In this document: one piece after another, positions 1 through 5,538 of the stretch
How the letters are laid out: every line of letters begins with the position of its first letter
How positions within the stretch are numbered: position 1 is the stretch's first letter
Assembly: GCA_020201235.1 (NCBI GenBank)
Contig: JAIVHD010000308.1
Location: 1 to 9,400 of the forward strand
Length of the DNA: 9,400 bases
Direction of reading: 5' to 3'
Origin: Lysobacteraceae bacterium
Lineage (GTDB): Bacteria > Pseudomonadota > Gammaproteobacteria > Xanthomonadales > Wenzhouxiangellaceae
The notes under the pieces: model-generated
Database searches by the model: none
What the model saw: the letters and a program-made list of their open reading frames with translations, nothing else
Told to the model about the DNA's origin: nothing
Position numbers and translations under genes: made by a program

Positions 1-2286
1 GTTGTGCACCGACGGGATCAGGCCGTCGGGGTGGCCGTCACCATTGACATCTACAAGCTGCACGTATTTGCGCAGGTTGCTGTCGGTGGGCCAGTTGGTG
101 ATCGGGCGCGCGGCCTTGAAGTTGCCCACGCCAGTGTTGATCCGGTATTCCCAGCGGCTGGCACTGAGATTGAAGTAAACAATATCGGCCAGGCCGTCAC
201 CGTTGAGATCGGCAATACGCATTTCCGATGCTTTGGCAAACCCTCCGGCCTGATCATTCGCGGTTGCGGCCAGCACCGCACGACTGACCAGTTCGTGGCG
301 CTGGGCGGTCTGGTTCCAGCGCATCTCGAACAGAATATAACGACCCTGGGTGGCCGTGCCGGTGGACTCGATCGGATCATCGGGCGCTTCTGCTTCCCCT
401 CCTTCTCCAGCACCTTCCTCTCCGGCACCTTCTTCCCCGGCACCACCTTCTCCGGAAGCGTCCGGATCCAGTGGAACACTGTAGATTTGAACCCCGCAAC
501 CGGGTGGGCAATACTGTTCCCGGACCTCCAGAATGACATCGGCAAGACCATCGCCGTTGGAATCAAGCACGCGCTCGGCAGTAAACTGAAAGAAAGGATA
601 GCCAAGCATCGAAGGGCCAGGCAAAGAAAAGTGAGCCGGCTGAAGCAACAGCGCAAATGATGGCTGTTCGGCAAATGTTGCCCCCGGGTTGGCCGCACTG
701 TAGCCCATGTTGCGTGCGACCCGGATATTGCCCTGGCCGGCGTCGTACATCAGGTCGACCCGCCCGTCGCCATCCCAGTCCAGCGCCTGTAGCTGCGCTG
801 CACCGGAAGCAAAGTTACCTACATGAATTGCCGAACCGAAGCGAACGCCGTCCCACAAGTGGGCGTAGAACCGGCGCGTCGTGGTGCCCGGCGTCGAATA
901 GGCATAGACGATATCGTTGTAGCCGTTGCCGTTGACATCCATCAATACCCATTTCGGAAAGCTCGATGCGTTCAGATCCGAGCGCACCCCGCCGCCCATC
1001 AGCGGGCAATTGGCCGCGGTGGCGCAGTCGCTTGGGGCGGTAAACGTAAGCGTGCCATTTGTCGCCCGCTGACTCATTGCCCAGCGAAAGCGCGGCGCGG
1101 CCGAGCCGCTTTGCTTTTCCAGCGAAATGAAATCGGCCATCCCGTCACCGTTGAGGTCCGGCGACTGATAGGTGACGGTCTTGCCTGCATCCAGCGAAAA
1201 ACTCACCGCTGTGGTGCCCGACAACGCGCCCAGCGCCAACTGGCCCACATTCCAGGTCAGCGTTGTGGCCGGGTAACAGGTCGTGCCCCGGCACTCGGTG
1301 ATGGAGGCCAGCGCGCTTTTGCCGGCCGTATCGGTCGTGCCGGCGCGATAGGCGAGCGCGTAGCGCCGGATTTCAGCGCCGGCGGCCAGACTGCGTATGG
1401 CCGTCAGCCGCGCGGTCGAGGCCAACTCCATTCCAGCGGCAAATCCGAACGACTGGTCGACCGCCGGGCGCAGCGCCCAGTCGAACCAGATCTCGTTGTT
1501 GGGTGCAAGTGCGCCGTTGCCACCGTATCGAACCGCCGTCGGAACCGTCTCGACGCGGGTGCCGGCACTGTGGCGGTCCTGCCAGTCGATCAGCATGTAA
1601 TTGCCGGCGCTGTCCTGCACGCGCGCCAGGTTCCAGGCAAAAACCGGATTGGCAGTGGTCTTGCTCATTACACGTGAGGTATGCGCGGCACCGCCGTCGT
1701 CTGCCGCACCGTACCAACTGATCGAGCCATCCTTGCGCCAGACCTTGAACCAGGCCGGGCCGCCGGCGATCGCGCCGAACGAATGAACCCGCACGATCTG
1801 GTCGACCGCCAGGCGGTATTCAGCACCGTCGGCACCGTAGCTGTGGGTACTTGAGATGATCAGGCGCTGACCGTCGAGGCAGAAGCGGTCGGTCGCGCCC
1901 AAGCTCACCCCAACCGGGCGCGGATCGCCCGCCTCCAGGGTCTGTGCACAGCGCGTAATCGAACTCAGACCCGAGATATTCCAGCCCAGCCCGGCCGCCC
2001 CGTTGCCTGACTGACTGTTATAGCTCAGCCCAATCTCCGGCGCCATGCCGCCGCCTGAAGGAGCCGGCATGACGGCAATCGCATAGCTCGCCGCACCGGA
2101 CTCGCCGACCCGGAAATCACCGCGTATCGCACCGACCGCCGCGCTGGCGGCATCGGCGGCCAGGTTCGGGTTGGCCAGCGGCGCCGGCGGCGTCTCCGGG
2201 CTGGCGCTCTGCGCGAAAACTTCGGACACCAGAAACAAGCCCGCGACGATTGCCGACAGGCGCACACGAGAAGAAAAAATCACCAC
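1..2286 (-). CDS. SpvB/TcB-like secreted protein with FG-GAP/VCBS repeats (5' part, runs off left edge)
   Basis: An uninterrupted minus-strand frame of 762 codons leaves the window at base 1. The in-frame stop upstream is at 2335-2337 and there is no ATG, so I chose GTG at 2286, with GGGG five bases upstream; GTG 2283 is nearly as good. Residues 1-25 form a Sec signal peptide (Arg7/Arg9, hydrophobic core 10-20, likely cut VFA-QS). Residues 50-113 match the N-terminus of SpvB and TcB toxin subunits, including APEIGLSYNSQSGNG and GLGWNISGLSSITR. From about 375 onward, Asp-rich repeats recur (DLNGDGMADF, DVNGNGYNDI, DWDGDGRVDL, DSNGDGLADV, DLNGDGLADI, DVNGDGHPDG), as in FG-GAP/VCBS beta-propeller blades that bind calcium. 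A Gly/Glu-rich insert lies at 605-635. In this family RHS/YD repeats and sometimes a toxin tip follow, but that part is not visible, so toxin, adhesin or surface function is undecided. It appears monocistronic. Confidence 0.9.
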   Translation of the reverse strand, partial: MVIFSSRVRLSAIVAGLFLVSEVFAQSASPETPPAPLANPNLAADAASAAVGAIRGDFRVGESGAASYAIAVMPAPSGGGMAPEIGLSYNSQSGNGAAGLGWNISGLSSITRCAQTLEAGDPRPVGVSLGATDRFCLDGQRLIISSTHSYGADGAEYRLAVDQIVRVHSFGAIAGGPAWFKVWRKDGSISWYGAADDGGAAHTSRVMSKTTANPVFAWNLARVQDSAGNYMLIDWQDRHSAGTRVETVPTAVRYGGNGALAPNNEIWFDWALRPAVDQSFGFAAGMELASTARLTAIRSLAAGAEIRRYALAYRAGTTDTAGKSALASITECRGTTCYPATTLTWNVGQLALGALSGTTAVSFSLDAGKTVTYQSPDLNGDGMADFISLEKQSGSAAPRFRWAMSQRATNGTLTFTAPSDCATAANCPLMGGGVRSDLNASSFPKWVLMDVNGNGYNDIVYAYSTPGTTTRRFYAHLWDGVRFGSAIHVGNFASGAAQLQALDWDGDGRVDLMYDAGQGNIRVARNMGYSAANPGATFAEQPSFALLLQPAHFSLPGPSMLGYPFFQFTAERVLDSNGDGLADVILEVREQYCPPGCGVQIYSVPLDPDASGEGGAGEEGAGEEGAGEGGEAEAPDDPIESTGTATQGRYILFEMRWNQTAQRHELVSRAVLAATANDQAGGFAKASEMRIADLNGDGLADIVYFNLSASRWEYRINTGVGNFKAARPITNWPTDSNLRKYVQLVDVNGDGHPDGLIPSVHN
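400..444 (-). repeat. Three tandem 15-bp repeats coding Gly-Ala-Gly-Glu-Glu
   Basis: Three adjacent 15-bp units (400-414, 415-429, 430-444) differ at only a few positions. Read on the minus strand they encode GAGEE, GAGEE and GAGEG, within a longer Gly/Glu/Ala stretch of the SpvB-like protein at about 385-460. The insert sits between two FG-GAP blades and probably forms a flexible acidic loop. The in-frame unit length means copy-number change would not break the gene. Confidence 0.8.
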
Positions 2287-2541
2287 CAATACCCCGCACC
2301 AAAGCGACCGCACCCGTGACACGGCGCGGCAGTCTCAGACCGCCGGGTGACCTTGAAAGCCGTATCCTCTGCTGGGCCGAGACGGCATTGCGCCGCTGGT
2401 TACGCTTTGGCTGGTGATGTGTTGGGATGAACGGGCACGCCGGATTTCAGTCCGCTCGCCTTCTGTCCGGCCCCCGAAACTTCCGAGAGCTTGTCAAACC
2501 CACTTGATACGGCGTTGTCCGCCCGACACCAAAAACACCAA
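2287..2541. other. Intergenic stretch upstream of the SpvB-like gene
   Basis: No coding frame with recognisable protein similarity. This should hold the promoter of the minus-strand SpvB-like gene, but I found no convincing -35/-10 pair on that strand. The octamer GCGTTGTC occurs at 2512-2519 and again at 2571-2578, flanking the terminator hairpin; its meaning is unknown. Confidence 0.4.
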
Positions 2542-2567
2542 AAAACGGCGCAATTATGCGCCGTTTT
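2542..2567. terminator. Bidirectional intrinsic terminator
   Basis: A perfect 11-bp stem (AAAACGGCGCA paired with TGCGCCGTTTT) closes a 4-base loop ATTA. The A-run on one side and T-run on the other give a U-tract in either direction. It lies upstream of the SpvB-like gene on that gene's strand, so it would block minus-strand read-through from the right. On the plus strand there is no intact gene before it that it obviously serves. Confidence 0.8.
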
Positions 2568-2847
2568 CTAGCGTTGTCAAGAGAAATATTCAGTCGCTCG
2601 GGGCCTTCTAAAACTATATTACTTTCAGATCGTTACAAAAGTATCGAGAAGCGCTGTCAGCCGCCCCGACAGTCAACGAGAGCCGATCGCGGCTTCTATC
2701 AACACACGCCCCGGAGCCGGCGCTCGCCAAGCTCCGGGACAACGACGAAGACGCCGTATTCGATTCGCTATAGCCTCGGCGATGCAGTGCTGACGAGTTT
2801 CCCGCACACCAACCTTCAGGCCACCAAGCGGTGCCCCGCAGTCATGA
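2568..2847. other. Non-coding or decayed stretch
   Basis: No frame here gives a recognisable protein. Short open frames exist on both strands but lack ribosome sites and motifs. Toward the right end the sequence may be the decayed upstream part of the RND fragment that follows: a VMIH-like segment is readable around 2841-2852 in a different frame from the tail. Confidence 0.4.
2710..2738. repeat. REP-like hairpin
   Basis: Perfect 8-bp arms CCCGGAGC (2710-2717) and GCTCCGGG (2731-2738) enclose a 13-base loop that itself contains GGC/GCC pairing. No U-tract follows on either strand, so it is not a standard terminator. It resembles a single REP-type palindrome, but no second copy is seen in the window. 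Confidence 0.45.
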
Positions 2848-3000
2848 TTCACAACCCCGCCTATCGGGACTGGCGGCATGATCAGCGTTACCATGCTCTC
2901 ACTGCTGGTCATCCCGGTGGTCTATTTCCTCTGGAAAAGGATGGACCTGGATTCCGGCAGCAGAGCGCTTCACTCATGGATCAGGAATAATCCGGGATAA
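2848..3000 (+). pseudogene. C-terminal remnant of a CusA/CzcA-type RND efflux transporter
   Basis: The frame ending at TAA 2998-3000 reads GGMISVTMLSLLVIPVVY followed by FLWKR and a short polar tail. This matches the last transmembrane helix and cytoplasmic tail of heavy-metal RND pumps, which end with a GGMI-x4-LSL-x2-IP-x2-Y pattern as in CusA. An in-frame TGA at 2845-2847 closes the frame just upstream, and a VMIH-like piece of the preceding conserved segment appears in another frame. The full protein is about 1,000 residues, so nearly all of it is absent. It ends nine bases before the queD start, so the two may once have been adjacent genes. An ATG at 2878 could express at most 40 residues. 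The family call rests on this one segment. Confidence 0.65.
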
Positions 3001-3621
3001 TAGAGTCGCATGGAGATCTTCAAGGAATTCCAGATCGAGGCGGCCCACCGCTTGCCCAATCTGCCCGAGCACCACAAATGCTTTCGGCTGCACGGGCATT
3101 CGTTTCGCATCGCCGTGCACGTGCGCGGCGAGCCGGGCGCGGAAACCGGCTGGGTGATGGACTTTGCCGACATCAAGCGCGCCTTTCAGCCGTTGTTCGA
3201 GCGTCTCGATCATCATTACCTCAACGAAATCGAGGGCCTTGAAAACCCGACCAGCGAAAACAAAACCCGGTGCAATGCTGGCCTCGCGGCCGCTGTCCTG
3301 ATACTGCGCTGTTCGCTCTCGCACAAGCTGACCGGCCGATAAAGTCCGTCCGGTCAAAATCCAGTTGGCGTCAAAACCCAGTTGCGCTAACGCGCGAACA
3401 ACGGCACTTCCCGGCTGCTGACGGCCACTTTCGTAGTTCTGCCATGAGTTCTTGCCAATGCCAAGCAGACTGCTCATCTCGCGCTGGGTTTTGTTGAGCT
3501 GAAGACGGACTGTCTTTAAACGATCTTTTTGACTGTCTTTAGACGGGCTATCCGATACCTTGCGAGAGATTTCCGCTGACGCGGTCTCCGAGGATCCCGG
3601 ACTTTTTACCTCTTTAGACAT
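2974..3621 (-). CDS. XRE-family phage-type repressor, truncated and read through into antisense queD
   Basis: The 215-residue frame starts at ATG 3621. Residues 1-30 are polar and probably disordered. About 33-90 form an XRE helix-turn-helix ([18 protein letters not shown], then [13 protein letters not shown]), followed by FDANWILTG, the usual end of the DNA-binding domain in phage C2-like repressors. Residues 91-122 resemble the linker up to FVF, where such repressors begin an S24 LexA-like peptidase domain. From about residue 122 the sequence is only the complement of queD and is not a real domain. So this is probably a repressor cut near 3256-3264, keeping DNA binding but not the dimerisation/self-cleavage part. 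No clear ribosome site precedes it. It is divergent to the promoter at 3704-3732, the layout of an autoregulated repressor. Confidence 0.7.
   Translation of the reverse strand: MSKEVKSPGSSETASAEISRKVSDSPSKDSQKDRLKTVRLQLNKTQREMSSLLGIGKNSWQNYESGRQQPGSAVVRALAQLGFDANWILTGRTLSAGQLVRERTAQYQDSGREASIAPGFVFAGRVFKALDFVEVMMIETLEQRLKGALDVGKVHHPAGFRARLAAHVHGDAKRMPVQPKAFVVLGQIGQAVGRLDLEFLEDLHATLLSRIIPDP
3010..3342 (+). CDS. queD: QueD (6-carboxytetrahydropterin synthase), C-terminus lost
   Basis: QueD converts 7,8-dihydroneopterin triphosphate to 6-carboxytetrahydropterin in queuosine/7-deazaguanine synthesis in the cytosol. Residues 1-83 are a clear match: the zinc ligands His13, His28 and His30 (AAHR, LHGHSF), the catalytic Cys24 (HHKC), [10 protein letters not shown] at 47-56, [15 protein letters not shown] at 66-80 with Asp67/His68. 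After Glu83 similarity stops. The family normally continues about 35 residues, including a substrate-binding Glu near the end (usually in VVVRET), which is missing. The remaining 27 residues are out-of-family sequence lying antisense to the XRE gene. The protein is probably inactive. The start has only a weak AGAG four bases upstream. Confidence 0.75.
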   Translation: MEIFKEFQIEAAHRLPNLPEHHKCFRLHGHSFRIAVHVRGEPGAETGWVMDFADIKRAFQPLFERLDHHYLNEIEGLENPTSENKTRCNAGLAAAVLILRCSLSHKLTGR

Positions 3622-3692
3622 TGTGATTCATGTACTTAGATGAAAATCTCGATGTCCTGCACAGATCATGGCCTCGGGTTCGGGACATAACG

Positions 3693-3709
3693 TTCAAAAA
3701 CAGTTGACA
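3693..3709. promoter_or_regulatory. Imperfect inverted repeat, candidate operator for the XRE repressor
   Basis: TTCAA and TTGAC arms (TTCAAAAACAGTTGAC region) form the symmetric core TCAA-N6-TTGA, which overlaps the -35 box of the plus-strand promoter and lies about 75 bp upstream of the repressor start. Position and symmetry suit an operator; binding is inference. Confidence 0.3.
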
Positions 3710-3732
3710 ATCGTTTTTAATGGGTTTAAAGT
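3704..3732 (+). promoter_or_regulatory. Strong sigma70-type promoter
   Basis: A perfect TTGACA (3704-3709), a 17-bp spacer and TAAAGT (3727-3732) form a near-consensus promoter pointing right. No open reading frame of useful length begins downstream before the terminator at 4225-4267, so it either drives a non-coding transcript or is left over from a lost gene divergent to the XRE repressor. Confidence 0.7.
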
Positions 3733-4224
3733 GTGTTTGCATGAGTAGGGAAAACGCTTGAACCTGGTTCGTTATCGTCTATGAGTCGGTTCGGCTTGTC
3801 GAACTCCGCTGCGACCAAGTGCGCTTCGGCAGTGCCTGGCCAAGACGGAAATCGAAAAAACCGTCGGCAATAGCTCGATCGCACGACAACAACCCGGGCC
3901 GTACAAACCGTCTCAAACGCGGGTCCTGGCCAGTGTCCAACCGGTATTTTTTAGTGAATCAACAACCTTAGGAGAATACCACCATTGCTAAGCGAGAGCG
4001 ATTCTTGACTCGAACCCGTCCGCTTCAGCCCGAACCTCTCAGACCCTTTTAGCCGGTCGGATTTAACCGGGTGCAGCGAGGGGCAATCCGGTTGGAGCCC
4101 GATTGATCGAGCTTTTGAGACGAACCGTGGGCCTGGTTAATAAAGCGCCCTGTCCTGGCCGCGGCAGAATCAGCGGCACACCAGGCGCACGCGGGGTCGG
4201 CCGCGAGAGCGGTGGACATTCGTC
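3733..4224 (+). ncRNA. Candidate non-coding transcript between promoter and terminator (identity unknown)
   Basis: About 500 bases lie between a near-consensus promoter and a strong terminator without a convincing gene. Local hairpins are visible: GACGG/CCGTC at 3844-3865, a TTCG/CGAA stem-loop near 3790-3801, and AACCGG/CCGGTT at about 4065-4093. I looked for tmRNA, RNase P RNA, 6S RNA and common riboswitch signatures and recognised none. It could be a new structured RNA, a long leader, or debris behind an orphan promoter. A frame at 4103-4300 has no ribosome site or similarity and runs through the terminator, so I do not count it. Confidence 0.3.
3984..4052 (+). other. Possible AUU-initiated 22-codon ORF or decayed gene start
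   Basis: A very good ribosome site (TTAGGAG, AGGAG at 3970-3974) stands nine bases before ATT 3984, which opens a 22-codon frame reading AKRERFLTRTRPLQPEPLRP then Phe and TAG at 4050-4052. AUU initiation is known chiefly for infC (IF3), whose N-terminus is often basic, but no IF3 sequence follows. TTG 3985 would give only seven codons. It may be a leader peptide, a broken gene start, or chance. Confidence 0.25.
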
Positions 4225-4267
4225 GACGGCGGGCGACTGCCAGCCCCCGCCCGTCGTCGGCGGTTTT
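4225..4267 (+). terminator. Rho-independent terminator
   Basis: Arms GACGGCGGGCG (4225-4235) and CGCCCGTCGTC (about 4248-4258) pair over 11 bp with one G-U, followed shortly by a run of seven T. It would end plus-strand transcription started at 3704-3732. Confidence 0.75.
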
Positions 4268-4271
4268 TTTA

Positions 4272-4515
4272 GCCCTTTCCTGATTTTATCTATGGCTTAG
4301 CTAAACCGAGGGCGCAAACCCCGAGGGCGCACAACCGATGGGACCGCAGATTCACGCAGCGTATTGGATAACGGCAGGCTTAAGAATGCGCCTGGCCGCG
4401 AAATGCTCTGGATGCAGGGCCTGAAAGCGCCGCAGCACAAGGGATGGGTAGATTCCGACGGTTAGAATAAAACACCGCAGACGGGGCGACGCGGTCGGCT
4501 CAAATCAACAGTAGC
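4272..4515. other. Intergenic stretch, no gene recognised
   Basis: No supported gene. One frame stays open from about 4300 to TAG 4463-4465 and ends in REMLWMQGLKAP, but it has no start codon with a ribosome site and I do not recognise it. It may be a gene remnant. Confidence 0.4.
4305..4335. repeat. Two tandem copies of a 15-bp unit
   Basis: The 11-mer CCGAGGGCGCA occurs at 4306-4316 and 4321-4331, with similar flanks, so a 15-bp unit is duplicated head to tail. It follows the terminator closely. No role is evident. Confidence 0.65.
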
Positions 4516-4544
4516 TTGGAACATTTCGTAGCAAGCGCTACAAT
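4516..4544 (+). promoter_or_regulatory. Sigma70-type promoter upstream of the DUF3141 gene
   Basis: TTGGAA (4516-4521), 17-bp spacer, TACAAT (4539-4544). An inverted repeat GTAGC-aagc-GCTAC at 4528-4541 overlaps the -10 box, as an operator would. It lies about 130 bp before the start codon and nothing else lies between. Confidence 0.6.
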
Positions 4545-4571
4545 AAATCGAATCGCTGAGCAGACTTGCGG

Positions 4572-4600
4572 TTGTGCGCTGCACAAAAAGCATGTATGCT
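4572..4600 (+). promoter_or_regulatory. Second candidate promoter with overlapping inverted repeat
   Basis: TTGTGC (4572-4577), 17-bp spacer, TATGCT (4595-4600). The -35 box is one arm of the perfect inverted repeat TTGTGC-GCT-GCACAA (4572-4586), suggesting a repressor site. The regulator is unknown. Confidence 0.45.
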
Positions 4601-4628
4601 CAATGGTCATGCTACGCCGACTTTGATC

Positions 4629-4644
4629 CATCGGCGCGCCGATG
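4629..4644. repeat. Perfect 16-bp palindrome before the DUF3141 start
   Basis: CATCGGCGCGCCGATG reads the same on both strands and lies 28 bp upstream of the start codon, in the predicted 5' leader. It could be a protein-binding site or an RNA hairpin close to the ribosome site AGGAA (4661-4665). Confidence 0.6.
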
Positions 4645-4672
4645 ATGCGCCCGCCACTCCAGGAATCTGCCC

Positions 4673-5422
4673 ATGTTCAACCCGCTTGAGGCCACTCAGT
4701 ATTTCGTCGATGCTGCACAACGCTCGGTTCTGTTTTTGGACACATTGCGGCAGCGCGGCAACCAGTCGCTGGAGCATTACAACGCCGGCAAACCTCCGGT
4801 TTTGGTGTTTGATTACGAAACAGTGATGGACGGTGCCGACTTTGAACGTCCATGCAACTACGTGCTGCTGCGGATCATGCCACCGGTCGACGCGCCGACC
4901 AATCCTGAAAAGCGGCCTTTCGTGTTGTTCGACCCGCGCGCCGGCCACGGCCCCGGTATCAGCGGCTCTAAAGAATCGAGCCAGGTGGGCGTTGCGCTAC
5001 GCGCCGGGCATCCGGTGTATTTTGTCTCGTTCAAGCCCGAGCCGGTCCCAGGACAGACACTGCGCGATGTCGCTCGCGCCGAGATGAGGTTTCTGCAGCG
5101 CGTCGCGAGTCTCCATCCAGACGCGCCCAAACCGGCCACCGTCGGCAACTGCCAGGCCGGCTGGGCCATCATGATGTTGTCTGCCCACGCACCGGAGTTG
5201 ACCTCCATGGTTGGGATCGCGGGCGCTCCGCTGTCGTATTGGGCCGGCCTTGAAGGCCGCAACCCGATGCGTTATCTGGGCGGCTTGACCGGCGGCAACT
5301 GGATTTCGGCCATGACCGCAGATCTCGGCGCGGGTGAGTTTGACGGCGCAAACCTGGTCGCCAACTTTGAAAACCTCAACCCCGCCCGATCGACCTGCGC
5401 GCGATTCGCGCGCCGATCGTAG
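4673..5422 (+). CDS. DUF3141 alpha/beta hydrolase (PHA-synthase-like), N-terminal piece of a broken gene
   Basis: Starts at ATG 4673 with AGGAA seven bases upstream. The sequence follows DUF3141 proteins closely: QRSVLFLDTLRQRGNQSLEH at 16-35, KPPVLVFDYE at 40-49, DPRAGHGPGI at 87-96, the nucleophile elbow GNCQAGW at 158-164 with Cys160 (the G-x-C-x-G form seen in polyhydroxyalkanoate synthases), GAPLSYWAGL at 184-193, NPMRYLGGL at 197-205, NFENLNPA at 231-238. Directly after NFENLNPA the frame turns into ten unrelated residues and stops at TAG 5420-5422. The family function is not established; these proteins are annotated as poly(3-hydroxyalkanoate) synthetase-like. This piece lacks the acid and His of the hydrolase triad, so alone it should be inactive. 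Confidence 0.85.
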   Translation: MFNPLEATQYFVDAAQRSVLFLDTLRQRGNQSLEHYNAGKPPVLVFDYETVMDGADFERPCNYVLLRIMPPVDAPTNPEKRPFVLFDPRAGHGPGISGSKESSQVGVALRAGHPVYFVSFKPEPVPGQTLRDVARAEMRFLQRVASLHPDAPKPATVGNCQAGWAIMMLSAHAPELTSMVGIAGAPLSYWAGLEGRNPMRYLGGLTGGNWISAMTADLGAGEFDGANLVANFENLNPARSTCARFARRS

Positions 5423-5538
5423 TTATCGCCAGCGAAGGCGACAACATCACACCACCGCCACAAGCCCTGAACTGGATCCTCGACCTCTATCAGGATATCG
5501 AGGAAATCCGCGCCAACGAGCAGACCATCGTTTATACC

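Noticed and set aside
51..698. Long open frames on both strands across 4-1717 and 2025-2302
   Set aside because: They are shadows of the SpvB-like frame, which carries a signal peptide and clear repeats; the others show Arg/Pro/Cys-rich composition and no motifs.
2512..2578. Integron attC-like site
   Set aside because: The repeated GCGTTGTC does not fit the GTTRRRY core with a matching RYYYAAC partner, and no integrase or cassette array is visible.
2556..2990. 144-residue plus-strand frame
   Set aside because: It begins inside the terminator hairpin, has no ribosome site, and crosses the RND remnant in the wrong frame.
3790..3820. tRNA-like 3' end (TTCG...CGAACTCCGCTGCGACCA)
   Set aside because: The loop is not a T-loop and no acceptor, D or anticodon arm can be folded upstream.
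4103..4300. 65-residue plus-strand frame
   Set aside because: It runs through a strong terminator and has no ribosome site or recognisable sequence.
5380..5425. Programmed frameshift in the DUF3141 gene
   Set aside because: No slippery heptamer is present and a whole conserved segment is missing at the joint, which recoding cannot explain.
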